64,000 nt of DNA. Origin: Diabrotica undecimpunctata (lineage: Eukaryota > Arthropoda > Insecta > Coleoptera > Chrysomelidae). The notes under the pieces were generated by a model, which saw only the letters and a list, made by a program, of their open reading frames with translations, made no database searches and was not told where the DNA came from. Position numbers and translations under genes: made by a program. This document shows positions 46,946 to 61,334 of the stretch, in pieces (the stretch's first letter is position 1; each line of letters begins with the position of its first letter). The DNA lies in contig NC_092809.1 in NCBI RefSeq assembly GCF_040954645.1, positions 66,898,141-66,962,140 of the forward strand, read 5' to 3'.

Positions 46946-47069
46946 CTATTGCTTAAGTCCCTTTAAACCAAGACTCTTTACTTGTCTTGAATCCTCTTTC
47001 TGATAAATTTTGAAGCCAGAAGGCACTACGTGATTATCTTCAGTATCACGTTTTTCTATTTCTTTGTAA

Positions 47070-47937
47070 AACTGCATTCATTGGAGACCATAGCTTTTTA
47101 CATGTTGATTGGATTGACAGTTGAGTTATATACGTTAGAGAATACATCTATCAAATTTAATTTTTGGAGGCTCTGCGTTATCTCGCCTTGAAAATCATAT
47201 GGATGACAAATTTATTTTTATACAAAAGCTTTAGTTTTTGAGTAACATTCTGATCAATCTGCTGCAATAAAGGTATGTAATTTGGTGGTAGTTAGATGGT
47301 TTGGATATTTCCATCAATTGATCTAAGTTCTTGTTCATTTGGGTAGCCTAGAGCATCGTCAAGTATGAGTAAACCTTTTTTCGGCTAGTTGGATGTTTTA
47401 ATAAACTTCTTTAAATCCTAGACAAAGCCTTAATGTAAACATTCACTAAATACCTCTCTTGTGACGTAACTTTTAAGGTTCTTTTAAGACTGGTACAAAT
47501 GACTACCGTCATTTGTACGACAAATTTTTTTTGAAAGCTTAGAAATTTCGAGCTCTACCAACCAATATACAATCTAATTTGTGTGTTCCAGTAGCATTTG
47601 AACATAATATTAATGTGATTCTATCTTTACTCACTTTACGACCTGGTATGTTTACTTCTTTAGAAAATACGAATGTTTTGTTGAAACAGTCCCCTTGACA
47701 ATATTTCAGAAAACCAGACGGATAGCAAATAGCTTTTTTTTTTACTTATAACCGTAGTATAAGTATATATATACAGTCTATTGACAAATTGCATTTGTTT
47801 TCTGCACTAACCTCTTAAAAATGTCTATTTGATCTTTAAAAACATCTTGTGTTTCCGTTTAGCGTTAGGGGTGCTGAGGGTGCCAGATTTTTTGACGTGT
47901 CGGTTTTTAAAAGTGCCGAATTAGTGGGATTCTACTG
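47070..47937 (-). pseudogene. pogo/Tigger-like DDE transposase relic with one terminal repeat
   Basis: The outer end at 47,937, read on the minus strand, is cagtagaatcccactaattc, a typical Tigger/pogo terminus, and is followed by a TA dinucleotide (47,938-47,939). Transposase codons then follow on the minus strand: KEVNIPGRKVSKDRITLMLC and SNATGTHKLDCI (DDE_1 core), VTREVFSECLH, LLILDDALGYPNEQELRS (catalytic D), NIQTI.LPPNYIPLLQQIDQ and NVTQKLKLLYKNKFV. Stops and shifts are frequent. The other terminal repeat was not found, so the copy is truncated on the low-coordinate side. Confidence 0.82.
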
Positions 47938-47939
47938 TA

Positions 47940-48984
47940 ATCCGTTCTCTAAAGTTTAAAATTTACTTTAAAACTAGTTTTACAACAAACTTTTCTTATT
48001 TATTATAAAATTTTTGTAAACCATAACCCATGTTTGTGTTAGTGGCGTATCTAAATAATCATGAATAAACACATCTTTTTGTGTCGGTGGAAACAACATT
48101 TACCAGGAAAAGTTACCGCTGGAAGCTGAACTCCATTCCTGTAAAACAGGGAATTTAATAACCATAACTAGAAATATCCGCCAGCAAACTAAATCCTTTA
48201 CTTACTACAAAATAATAAAAGTTACACGATATCGCACACACAGAAAACTCTTGTAATTTAGTTGGCTCCAAAGCCGGGATTTCCAATTCAAATAGAACCC
48301 AAATTCATACAGTAATCCTCCTGTTCTGACCTCGAATGCGGCTCTGTTTTGTTTCTCAACCAAAACATTTCTGTCTGAAGCTCGAAAAGTCCTTCCTACG
48401 AATGTATAATGCCCTCAGGATTGTGCCCAGATCGATGGCGCTCAGGACTCACGACTACCGGGACTTTGAACTGACCTAATTCACTTAAAACTCTTTAAAA
48501 ACATTTTTATTTTGCTAAATGGAGATTTATCACTTGCCGATCGGTGTTTTATGCGAGCTAAGGAAGATTAATGGCCTCGCAGGTGTTTATTTAAATTATC
48601 CTAACCGGATTGTTTTGTAATAGTATTTACGAATATGCACCAACATATTTTTGGTGCTGTGGAATTCTTTCTTTGATTTTAAATGTTTCTAATTCTAATT
48701 TTTAACACAATTTGGGAAAAATTATAGTCTATACTGCTATTGATATTGCATAAACTAAAATGTTACGAATTACTTTGGTAGTACTAACTTTTGGAAGGTC
48801 ACAATTTCTTCTTTTTCTGAATCCAGATTGGTGTTCCTAGATAATTTTTATTTTTTATGCATATTTGTACAATCTTATTAATATCTTGTCTTCTGGTATA
48901 TGTGTCTTTCTGGACTTCTTCACTTGTTTGTAGTTTTTAAGTCTTCATTTTTTTATACTGCCAATTCTATTTATGATCATCCTA
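47940..48984. other. No gene recognised
   Basis: About 48,270-48,620 is compositionally complex (for example cctcgaatgcggctctg, gatcgatggcgctcagg) without coding frames and is a candidate for host non-coding conservation. The rest is AT-rich. Confidence 0.35.
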
Positions 48985-49985
48985 TTTGCGTCAACTGTTG
49001 CTAATTTTACTTCTTCTTCTTCCTTCTTGTGTGCAGGCTTTAAAGCCTGTTTCTCCTTCAATATTAGCCCCCTAAATTGTTTAAATTATCGCACCATCTT
49101 TTTCTTGGTCTGCCAATACTTCTTCGTCCATTTGGTAATTTATCTCGTGCTATTCGTACTATCCTATCACCTGCCATTCTACTAACATGCTCTTTCCACT
49201 CCTGTTTCCGTTCTGTCACTCATCCATTTATGTCTTCTATATTGCATGCTCTTCTTATGCTCTGCTTTTTTCGCTTCTCTCCCTATCCAACAGACTTTTC
49301 CCTAATATTCGTCGAAGTATTTTCATCTCTGTTGTTTCTAGTAGTCGTCTCGTTTTAGATGTGTCAGGTCTTGTCTCCGCCGTATATGTTAATATAGGTC
49401 TAATTGCTGCTTTATAGATTCTTGTTTTTGTGTCTTGTCTTAGGTGTTTGTTCTTCCAGATTGTGTCATTAAGAGATCCCGCCGCTTTACTTGCTTTTAA
49501 GCTTTGTTGTCGTACTTTTTCTTTAACATCTCCATAACTAGTAAATCTATTCCTATTTCCAGATATCTTAACCTTGCTTTCTGCTTTCTTGTTTTCCCAT
49601 CAATTTCGATTTTACATCGTAGTGGGTATTTAGATGTTGTCATACATTTGGTTTTTTCTGCTGATATCATGTTATATTTCTTGGCTGCTGTATTGAAGAT
49701 GTGTGTTAATCTTTGGAGCTCGTCTTCTGTCTCGGCGATTAATGACTTCTGTCTCATAACATAATATTTGAATTTCTTTGTTCCCCATTCTGTAACCATG
49801 ACCTTTACGTACTGCTTGTATTATTTCGTACATTATTATATTAATGAGAAGTGGGCTTAACGACTCACCCTGTCTGACTCCGCTTTGTACTGGTATACAC
49901 TGTGTTAGTTTTCCATTTATCTTTGCCTGTATTCCATTACGTAAGTAGATGTTTTTTTGGTAATTTTACGATATCTGTTATATCG
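48985..49985 (-). pseudogene. LINE RT and 3' region, same family as 1.09-1.63 kb
   Basis: Minus-strand order: IYLRNGIQAKINGKL, VQSGVRQGESLSPLLINIIM and YEIIQAVRKG, then, with the YADD part damaged (frame 49,799-49,497 reads GTKKFKYYVMRQKSLIAETE), DELQRLTHIFNTAAKKYNMI and RKQKARLRYLEI, then tail codons PNGRRSIGRPRKRWCDNLN and a GAAGAAGAAG-rich 3' tail near 49,015. The segment corresponding to the YADD codons is AT-shifted or partly lost. It retains the RQGxSLSP block that the 1.1-kb copy has lost. Confidence 0.82.
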
Positions 49986-49989
49986 ATGT

Positions 49990-51867
<1,878 letters not shown>

Positions 51868-52539
51868 ATCAGGAAATAATCATTTCACAAATATGTAAAA
51901 AGTAATCGTGATACAAATTTGTCATTTCTTACACAGTGAAATTTTCGGCAACTTCTTCGGCATGATTAATTTGTCAAACAACAAATTTTAAGAAAAAACC
52001 ACAAATCGATGAACAAAACTTGCCGAATATTTACTGTTGTTTTGCTTAGTCACTAAGAAAAGATAAAAAGGTGACATGACTAATGTTTGGTTTTACCATG
52101 TCAAGTACAATGGGTACATATCAATTAATAAAGGTTGATATGTCTAACACGAGTGAGGTCTTAACACAACACAATGGTGACGAATTTACAAATACCACAA
52201 TTGTATATGTTGGCCGTGAAAGTGTTTATCATTGGCATACAGTTCATTGAAATCGTCTTTAAGGCCATGTAGAATTTTTTCTTATTGTTATAAAAGTTTT
52301 TTTCTATATTGTTATTAATTGGTAATGGGACCGTGAAAAATAAGAAGTGGGAAAGCAAAAAAAATAACATTTAAATTAAACACGAACAAATAAATCAAAG
52401 AATTAAGTTATGTGAATAATCCAATACAAAATAATAAAACGAATAAAGAAACTCTATGCTATGGTATGGCATATACGTCATGTAGTATGTGTTGGAAAAT
52501 CAACTACAATTTTGTAAATTTGTATTATTTTAGATGAAA

Positions 52540-53020
52540 TTATGTACTGTTACTTCTGTAAATTGCCAGATGTCCGAATACCTTATGTGGTCAACATAAG
52601 GTATTCGGACCACACATCTCCACATCTCCTTGGAATTCAGACAACTTCCAGTTCCTCAAAAAAATTACTTCCACTTCCTCACAAAATTCACTTCCGCTGT
52701 CCAGCCTCTAGCTTTCGCAGTCTCATCACATAACTCAAAGAAGAAAGTTGTTCTCAGTAATTTCTCTCGAACACAAAAATTTCAGTTCTCTCTTTCTTTC
52801 TTTCTAGCTCACACATTAAGTATGAGAGTAAAGTATTTAATTTATCAAGTATTTAGTTTTTGTGTATTAGAAGTGGCAAAATAAAAAATCGGCAATCAAC
52901 CATTTAAATCCTGTAAGCCAATTCAACAGGTCGTCACAAGGGTTTAACGCTCGTGGGAGATATGTGGACGATCCCCCGCTTTTCCTTTATGGTTCTTCGA
53001 GCCGGAGTCCTGTAGTATGA
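52540..53020 (+). mobile_element. Possible LTR plus leader relic, BEL-like
   Basis: The region ends in a compact GC-richer stretch with ggttcttcgagccgg (about 52,991-53,005), which resembles leader or primer-site sequences that I associate with insect BEL elements (ggtccttcgagccgg-type words). Upstream is 400 bp of C/T-rich non-coding DNA that could be an LTR. No paired LTR or polyprotein is attached. Weak call. Confidence 0.3.
52572..52610. repeat. Perfect 17-bp inverted repeat with 5-nt loop
   Basis: gtccgaataccttatgt (52,572-52,588) is the exact reverse complement of 52,594-52,610, spacer ggtca. It would form a strong hairpin in DNA or RNA. Confidence 0.9.
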
Positions 53021-55429
53021 AATTATTTTTTAGTTGTAATCTGCTGGTTAAACTTCATGACAACTTTAAGTACCCTATTGTATAAGCGATATTTCCGAGA
53101 CAGTTTCAGTAAATGTCTACACTGCTAGATTTTTAACGCTTTCCGAAATTTACTTAAAACTATTGTTTACAAATTTTTAACTACCAATGTTTCTGCACCA
53201 GAATCATCTTGTCACTTGTTCAAGGAATAAGCTAAAACTTATTTTCATATTACTCATGGTAAAGGGTGAAAGATTCAAATCCGGAGATGTGTTTTTCGAG
53301 GAAAGCTAATGTAGAGGATACCACATTACGGACTATATTTTTAACGGCAGGTCCAAACTCCATCAAATTTTGTGTTATGAATCCAGAAAACAAGAACAAA
53401 ATTGCTAGTGCACTTTGGTAACAAAACCAATTTCAAGCTAATAATGGCTGAACAAAAAAACAACAAATGACTTTGTTCCTAGTTAAATTTTTCAAAGGAT
53501 AAGAGTTTAGATATATCAGAATTCATAAAGGACTTAAGAGGCTGTGGAAAATGTCTAATATTGTCGTGTCTTCCAGAGTAGCTATATTCAAAAAAACATT
53601 CAAGATTCTTTGTCTTCAACCTCTTAATGAAAGTTATTAATTAAGGCCTGTATCTAGAAGTGTACGGCTGGCTGTACTGACTGTCTGTATCATGTGCTAT
53701 CAGAATAGTAAATTATTTTTAAAAAGTTTCTAAATCGTAGATAAACTAGTCTTTTGTCCTCATAGAATTGTCATTGCAACCTAAAAGATCTTTTGTGCAT
53801 ACCCTACGTATATCTTTGTTGCTTTTAGGTAGGCATTAGTTGCTGAAATTTAGACAGATAGGCATTAAATTCTTTTGCATTGGGACTTTACTTTAACCAA
53901 TACTTAAATCTTTTTCCGCTCATGCTCCATCGCTTGATAATTTTCTGTCTTTGCTCAGCATCATCTCAATTTTTGTTGGTTTGTCTTTTTCCCTTCTTGT
54001 CCCACAAGAACTACACGGAAACCCGAGATTTTTAAAAACAACTAAAGGTTATACAAAAATAATTGTACCGGTAGAATGAGATGGTCGTTATTTTGTTACT
54101 GCCCAGAAAATCAATTTTATTGTGGTTTTTATATCTCTCTGGCTTAATCGTTAACCATTTTGATCTTGTAGCTATATAATCATCGGTGATAAATGCCTCC
54201 TATTAAAAGTAACAATATAACATTCTTCATTATCATTTAGCGAGACTGTGTGCCAGAGACCACATAATAAAATCCCGAATAAAATCGCACAAGACATAAA
54301 AGCTAAGTATACACCGCACCAATAAAAAGAGCACTAATTTCTTAATGACGATGATAATTATGATTTCAGAACATCATCCAGCACCAAAGTTGCCCAACAT
54401 AAAATTCCAAAGTGTTTCACATTCATAACAATTAATACGAAATAAAGCCACATAAATGAGCCAATTAAATGTGTACAGCTTCCAAGAATCCTACATCTGA
54501 AATATTTTCCCGGGCCGTTTTTCATGGCAGTCATTTTTCAGCATTTTAAAAACGTACGGTATTCCGAGATCCATGTCGGGCTTGGGCTCTTTCATCTTTT
54601 TCTTTCTTTGGCGGTACGGGGAACGCGTGAAATCATGCTGCACTCGTAGATCACACATCCGCTATTTAAACGGTAATATTGCTTTATAGAGTGGTTTTCC
54701 TATATTTGGTGAGTATCGATAAGTTGCCAAGTTAATCAGTCATAAAAATATTGCCAACTATAAGAAGAAAAAACTTATATAATTGGGGAATAGACGGACA
54801 TAATTTTTGAAAGACTTTGCACTCATTTTCAGATCGTGGAGATGTATTGAAGAGTAAGAATAGAAATAGCAATCAAATTAGCCAGAGGTGCCGCGCTGTA
54901 ATATTGATAAAACATTCAAATATAAAAAACAAATAAATTCATCTTCACCTCTTATCACAATAATGCTTTTATAACACTAGGGCTGCTTTAACACGTAACG
55001 TTGATTGCTTTTAACCTACTATTTTTACAACGTACAGATGTATAATAAATGCAAAGTTTTACACACCCTTTTTTTGTTACGGGATGTCTGAATAGAGGGA
55101 TTAAGAATATGCAGTTTGGGACTGGAAGATGTGATAGAAGCTGGGTTTGTGATTGATATTTTGCTAGCAGTTTTTGCTCAGGTGACTGGTCTCTTTTTCC
55201 TATTAGTTCATGATTTGTTTAATTTGTATGTTTATTAGAGAAAGTTAGTTATTTTTTACAATTTAATGTCTATTCCATACAGTTACTATTTGAACTGTTC
55301 TAAAGGTTATCAGGAACGGCTTTTTGATCAGTGTTTTTGGCTAATGCAGGCTATTGCTTGCGATCTTTTATTGGGATGATTTCTAAAATGTTCCAGTACT
55401 TTTCAGAAAGTTCGTTGCCTGCTATGTCC
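53021..55429. other. No gene recognised
   Basis: AT-rich DNA. A complex patch at about 54,500-54,670 (words such as ggcggtacggggaacgcgtg) has no coding frame and may be host non-coding sequence. Confidence 0.4.
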
Positions 55430-56640
55430 AGCCTAGCAGGCGGGAATGGGACTTTTTTTATTCAGGGGAGTACATACTTGTCCTCGCTGGTGGCAAGGTT
55501 TTTTGAGAATCTTCCTTGCCGTGTTATTTAAGTCATTTATTGTGGATAGAACGCATCTCTTACGCAGATTAAGTATCCTTACATGGATTGAGTCTACGTT
55601 TGCTATTGGATGGATTAGCGCTGACGGATAGTCACGGTTTTTATCTATGATTCTTCTCAGGATTTTCCTTTCGGTGGCCATAACGGGATTTAGTTGTCTT
55701 TTATTTAATAGTGTATAGATTTATGCTCTTTACTTGATAATAATTGGTCTTAAGAAAGGTATATATGTGTGTAGGAGAGTAACTTGACTAGTATTCGCGA
55801 ATTTGCCACTTAGTGTTGTTAGTAGTTTGGCTCTGTTTCTTACTCTGTCTAAACTGTTTATAAGGTCAGCGTTACAATTGAGTGTCTTTGTTAATTCGAT
55901 ACCCGGATAGGATACTGACGATCTGAAATTAAGTCTTTCTCCATTGAGCATCATGTAATTTCATTATTCCAGCTCCAGGCGAAACCATTTGGGATTTCTA
56001 AATAAGGTAAGTGTAGTTTTGATGGATTTAAAGTTAGTCTCCATTTGTTGCACCAATCGACTATTTGGTCGAGTTGTGCTTGTGCTCTATCGAACACAGA
56101 GCGTCCTGTACCGTCATCTCTAGGTGGAACCGAGGAGAGTAGGGCCATGTCAGCATAGCGGATGACGTATATCAGGATACCCTCAGACAAGTTGTGGGGA
56201 GATAGTTGGTTGGCGACTATGACCCATATAGTCCGAGCGGTTAAGTAAGATTGGATTATTCTCGGGAATGGAATGGGCACGGCGGCTTGGTGGAGCTTTT
56301 CGGTCCTGCGTGCTAAAATCCTGCATCAAACGCTTTTTGCACTTTGCAATACCTGTTGTACCCATTTAATGTCTGAGATATTAACGTTGCTGGTTTCATT
56401 AATGCATTTTGTGTGAAGTGACCAGTTTTGAATCCAAGTTGGAAGTTTGGAATAATGTTGAATGTTTCAAGGTCTTCTTTCCGTTAGGAGCCTCTCGTAC
56501 ATCTTGCCTAAAGTGTTAAGTAGTGAAATAGGTATGTAGTATTCAACATTGGATCGTGCTTTCCTTGGTTTAGGGATATTGGTTGTATTGGATACTTTCC
56601 AAGGCATAGGAAAGTATTCCGGCTCAGAATAGAGGTAGAC
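55430..56640 (-). pseudogene. Jockey-like LINE reverse transcriptase, decayed
   Basis: Minus-strand order from 56,640: VYLYSEPEYFPMPWKVSNTT and NIPKPRKA, YYIPISLLNTLGKMYERLL (usual YRPISLLxxxGKxxERxL), QSYLTARTI, VIRYADMALLSSVPPRDDG (usual YADDMALL, one D lost), AQAQLDQIVDWCNKWRLTLN and PSKLH (a clear Jockey/I thumb motif), YPGIELTKTLNCNADLI, then tail codons to 55,433. The region around the first catalytic D is scrambled. Several frameshifts and a deletion before the YAD block make it inactive. Confidence 0.85.
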
Positions 56641-57534
56641 CAATTAACTGGAAGAAATTAGAGGAGTGTGAAATAATGTTCAACTTTGCACAAGAAGGAT
56701 GGATGATGATGATAATTTTTATGAATTCTAGCACTAAGCTGAGATAAGAATTTACCGATATTCACAATTTTTCTGTATAAAAATCGATGTAATCTTGTGT
56801 CAGAAAATCTCTGCTATCATACATTATCAAATAGAGTATAAATCCATAAAATATAAAAATAATGTTACTTATTCAACAAAAAATTTCTTTTTGTCAGACC
56901 CCTGTTTGTCTTTTTGTGACATTTCTCTGTGTCTTTTAAGCAGTTATGTCATGACTACCGTGTTTTTTGTAAAATAAAGCTTGTGATTGATCCAGATCAT
57001 TAACTGTTGCATTACTTTCGAGAATTCCTTCTTGATATTCCTCGTACAGCCCTACCTCTCCTTTGACAACTATTTAATGATCATTTCGGATGGTTATAAG
57101 AATTTGTTTACATGGGTCTCGCTTGGGCGCGGGAATGCGTTTACGGCCGTTATCCGAGAAACGACCGGCAGAAGGAAAAAGAAGAACCCGACGGTATTGC
57201 CATTAAAATCAAATGACACCTCCGATTACATAGAAACGGAAACATTATGAGTGTTGAGTACGCAAGAGGAATTTTTCTTATTCTATCTACCGTTCGAAAA
57301 ATATGTGTGAATGGTTTTTAATTTCTGGAAGTTAACGTTGTCGATGACTGTTAGTTTACTTAAAAGGAAGTCTAATATCTTGTTTTTGATTAGAATCAGA
57401 AGAATATCGGTAAATAAATTCTATTAGGTTCTATTAGTCAAAGATATTTCACTAAGGAGCCCGTAATTTCGTATATAATTGATATGTTAATATATAAGGT
57501 GTAATTTATAGGCTAACAAGACTAATAATTTAAA
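56641..57534. other. No gene recognised
   Basis: AT-rich. The 87-codon frame at 56,987-57,250 shows no domain. Confidence 0.4.
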
Positions 57535-57740
57535 CAAATTATTCATTAAAAGAATGATTATGATCTAGAAGGTGAAAGGCGTACGTAGAATCTGTTTTTC
57601 TATTATTAAAACCCCTTTTGAGTTCTGCTATACGTTTGTTAAAGGTTCTATCAGTTTGACCGATGTAAGTTTTTGTGCAGTCGCCACATGTAAAGAAGTC
57701 GCCACAAGAAAAAGCTCTCCACACAGTGGTGTACACAAAC
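57535..57740 (-). pseudogene. GIY-YIG endonuclease fragment of a Penelope-like element
   Basis: Minus-strand reading: CGDCTKTYIGQTDRTFNKRI, then FNNRKTDSTYAFHLLDHNHS. The C-x2-C...YIGQTxRxFxxRIxEH and SxYAxHLLxxNHxF pattern is that of the endonuclease domain at the C-terminus of canonical Penelope-like elements. The normal H after RIxE is L here (ELKRGF). It is an isolated 3' fragment in the orientation opposite to the PLE RT at 46 kb, so it is from another copy. Confidence 0.8.
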
Positions 57741-58749
57741 TTGTGATAAAAATATACTACAGTTTAAAAAATAGATGAAAAAATGATTATACTTATTGTG
57801 TATTTTCTACAGACTGACGCTGACTTGAATTGGGCGACATTACCTAAAGTGTAGTACCTACTTATTGCTGTGGGATAAACCACGTGAAGCTGTAAATTAT
57901 TTAAGGAACCTTGTAATGGACAGGACTTACTCTTGAGATTACAAATATGGCTCTATATCATATATTGTTTGATGCTTGAGTCTTCTTACTTTACTAGTTT
58001 TTCTTTTTCAATTCTTCACTTTCGTATATTTGTTTATTTTATTTTGTTTTGTTTAGTTGGTTGTATTGCTCATATTTAACAAAAAGTACTGTAACAATAA
58101 TTTTATTACTAAATATTAGTTTAAATCAAGTTTGAAGCTTCAAACGTTTCGGGAATGAATCAGAAGTTCCTATTTTAGTGATTCATATCTCGGAATCAGC
58201 AAAATCATTTTTAAATGTCATGGACTAGACACATTAGGCAAAATAATTGTAGAAGGTTCCATTTTCAAGACGAAGACAAATGATATTGATTCCACAAACT
58301 AAAAAACCAAGGTAAAACATTTCTTGGAATATTCATCATTTATGTCAAGTGTTAAATAAAAGTAAGCCTTCTGGTTCTTAGAACGAGCGACTATTTTATA
58401 TTGAGGTGCAAAGTAATTTAAACCACAACAAATTAATGATTTTTAAAGCGCTTTTGCGGGCAATTTCAACCGTAAAATCATTTTGAATATAAAAAATTAT
58501 CATTAATCATGGAAGCTCAGGTACAAAAATAAGCTAATTTTAGAATATGAGATTTGATGACTCAAATTATTGTTTTTGACGTGTTTTAATCATGGTAATA
58601 TGTATAAAACACTAACATCGCTTTATGTATCTGTAACGAATACTTAATACTTAATAGAACTTATTTTTGGAACACTATTTTGAAAAGGTTACATTTTTAC
58701 TACATTTCAAAATATGTATTAGCTGGTTCAACTACCAACAACTATTCCT
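57741..58749. other. No gene recognised; AT-rich
   Basis: No coding domain or repeat structure identified. Confidence 0.45.
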
Positions 58750-58980
58750 CTGCTGATCAATGTTAATGCTGGACTTCTTCGATGTTTTTTTTTAATTCAT
58801 AATAATTAACAGATTTTTTCAACCATCTATCATTCCCCATTCTCTTTACGTGCCTGTACCATATTAATTGCCTTGTTTTTATCCTTTCTGATATTAAATG
58901 AATCCTGCTGGTTCGACTGTGCATTTCGTATCCACTTTCTTTTGTTTCTGACTGATATTTCTCAACATTTGGATTCATAA
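58750..58980 (-). pseudogene. LINE C-terminal fragment
   Basis: The minus frame (58,978-58,763) reads RIKTRQLIWYRHVKRMGNDR and then KNIEEVQH, closely paralleling ERKQLIWYGHVQRM of the 22.4-kb insertion, so the two are related LINEs. A 165-bp (TA)n tract follows on the 5' side. It may once have been continuous with the RT fragment at 59.4-59.9 kb. Confidence 0.72.
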
Positions 58981-59005
58981 CTTAGTTCGGCTGGTTCTAC
59001 TACTG

Positions 59006-59177
<172 letters not shown>

Positions 59178-59379
59178 TTTTATTTTCATTACGATGCGGT
59201 TTGACCAAAAAACTGAATTGGGCTTTAAAAATGACTAAAAGTTCATGTCCAAAGTTCGTACTCTTCTTTAAACTTTCGTAGCATGTAATCAATATCTTCT
59301 TCCTGGCAAATAGCAAAAGTTGGCAATAACAACCTGATTATTTGCAAAGAATACCGTTGTCAATTAGCGACTTTCAATA

Positions 59380-59940
59380 TTTATCTCCATTACTGCATTC
59401 TTCTCCAGCCTTCTAAAGGATCTTGCATGTATATTTTTATAGAGTAGGCGATGGGCAACACTTCTACTTAGGCCACTTTTCACCTTAAGCGGGTCCGAAA
59501 CTTTTTGGCCCATCTTTATTGTACTTTGCGCCTCTTCATTTATATATTATAAATTGCCCGAACAAACACTTTACCAAGGTTTGTCAAAACATTAAAGAAC
59601 ACAATATCTTAAACTTTTTCTAGATCTATAAATATGAGATGAGAAAGTAGATTTCAAACTTTACGGTTTTCTATTATCTGTTGAAGAGTAAATATATTAT
59701 CCATGCCTAATCTTCCTGCCCATAAACAAATTTCTTCCTCTATTTCCGCATACTCCAATTCAATTCTATTCTTTATTATTTTGCCGCATAATTTCCCTAT
59801 TGAACTGGTGAATGGTGATACTAATTCCTCTGTACTTCCCACAAATCTCTTTATCACCACTTTTGTAGATCATTCTTATATAGATATGATACCTTCCAGT
59901 CTGATGAGATTTAATTGCCTTTAATTAAGCAGTCTATCAA
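59380..59940 (-). pseudogene. LINE reverse transcriptase fragment (RTE-like), N-terminal half
   Basis: The minus frame (59,860-59,654) reads SSIGKLCGKIIKNRIELEYA, then GMDNIFTLQQIIENRKV, the SxxxKLxxKIIxxRI and DxIFTLRQIxEK blocks. Then LIFIDLEKV at about 59,630 (first catalytic D) and KMGQKVSDPLKVKSGL near 59,480. No YADD box survives. Frameshifts occur after 59,650. Confidence 0.75.
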
Positions 59941-60384
59941 TAAATATGCTAAAAGTTTTAGTAAAATGTGTGCATCTTTTACCAGTTCAATGGAGATATT
60001 TCCTTGACCCGAAGATATGCCATTTTTTATTCCTATTCATATCACTTTAATCTTATTTAGCGTTTTTTTTTCGTTGATCTGATTTTTCCTATTTCTCCTT
60101 TACGACTTTTATTCCCTGTTTATAGAACTTTGTAGTATTTTTCCCATTATTTGCTACTTATTAATTCAATGTTTCCATCTTTTATTTGTTTTTTCAGCAT
60201 ATTTATGATCTTCCACACCTGTGAAAGCTTTATTTTTCTGTCATTTTCCCCTCATTTTTTTTCATTTTACTACCATTCTTTTTACTTCTCTGTTAAATCT
60301 TTAGGAGTCTTTAGAAACTAACCTTTGATAAGATTTGCTTTTGCCTCTATTAAATTATAAGGATACTACATATATTAAACATCT

Positions 60385-60800
60385 ACATCATCGTCATCAA
60401 CTAGCCTTCTGCTTCCAAAGTATAACCTCCCCTACTTTCTTCCAGTTCTGTCAGTCTTGAGCTTCCTGCAGCCAATTCTTAGCGATTTTTTTGACGTCGT
60501 CTGTCTGTATAAGTGGTTTATCTCTGCTTTTTTTGCCACTCTTGGTCTGCTATACGTTCTGTATCATCTGTAATTATCACCTTTTCTTTTTATTCCTTTA
60601 TTTCCAACTCTGTCTCCGAGAGTCAGTCCAAACAACGATCTTTCCATGGGCTACTCTGAGTTAGGTTGCTGTGGCGTGGGTTAAGGAAAGTGTAAGGCGC
60701 CGTAAGTCATTACTGGAAGCACACATTGGTCGAACGTCTTCTTTTTCAAATTATTTGGCATGTTGCGCTTGAAAATGTCTAATAGAGCACTATGCGGCCC
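60385..60800 (-). pseudogene. RTE-like LINE 3' end with (GAT)n tail
   Basis: The minus strand from about 60,750 reads FDQCVLPVMTYGALTF, SPWKDRCLD and ETELEIK (usual VLPVxTYGxETW ... MERxMLGLxLRDRxxN), then after frame breaks NWLQEAQDRQNWKKVG and LWKQKAS, ending in GATGACGATGATGT-type tail sequence at 60,388-60,400. No intact frame. Confidence 0.72.
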
Positions 60801-60952
60801 ATGCTAAAGTAATTCTTTACAGATTCTTCTTGTATGTTTCTGCATATCATTAGGGCTTTTGTCACCTTCTCCATCATCTTTATTAGACCTGTATCCGAAA
60901 TTGTTTACATCTGTACTTTAGTATATGTTCAAGCGAAAGGAAGGACAGGATA

Positions 60953-61032
60953 ATATGGAAATTCAGATAAATGGAGAGGATCTGAATCACCTAAGATTTG
61001 CCGATGACATGGTTATAATATCTGATAGGACT
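60953..61032 (+). pseudogene. Small RT fragment with FADD box, opposite orientation
   Basis: Reads EIQINGEDLNHLRFADDMVI and then ISD, a complete catalytic box of an RTE-like RT, in about 80 bp only. It abuts minus-strand LINE sequence, so it is a separate truncated or rearranged piece. Confidence 0.7.
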
Positions 61033-61161
61033 TGATGAAAGCAACTGTCACAACTGTCAATCAAGTCCTTGTAGACACATCGTCTCAGGACCAGCAACTT
61101 CATGTGGAGTCATACGTCGCCATGTTACCAAATCCACTGGTAACTTTAACATCATAATATT

Positions 61162-61215
61162 TAATACCATATAATGTAAACTACCATTTAATACCATATA
61201 ATGTAAACTAAAATT
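61162..61215. repeat. 27-bp tandem duplication
   Basis: The word taataccatataatgtaaac occurs twice, 27 bp apart. A small local duplication. Confidence 0.8.
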
Positions 61216-61276
61216 TTTGTGATATATGGTATATAGGCAACTACAGGAACTTAGATTCCTTGTGGAGTTTTGTATT

Positions 61277-61334
61277 AGGTAAACCATCGAGTTAGAATCT
61301 AGATTTTCTAGATTCTAACTCGATGAGGTAAACC
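61277..61334. repeat. 39-bp perfect palindrome between 9-bp direct repeats
   Basis: atcgagttagaatctaga (61,286-61,303) and its exact complement (61,307-61,324) are separated by ttt. The pair is bracketed by aggtaaacc at 61,277-61,285 and 61,326-61,334. It looks like a tiny palindromic insertion with a duplicated target, or a repair footprint. Confidence 0.85.

Noticed and set aside
48973..49417. Overlapping plus-strand Ser/Phe/Leu-rich frames
   Set aside because: Antisense shadows of the minus-strand LINE at 48,985-49,985.
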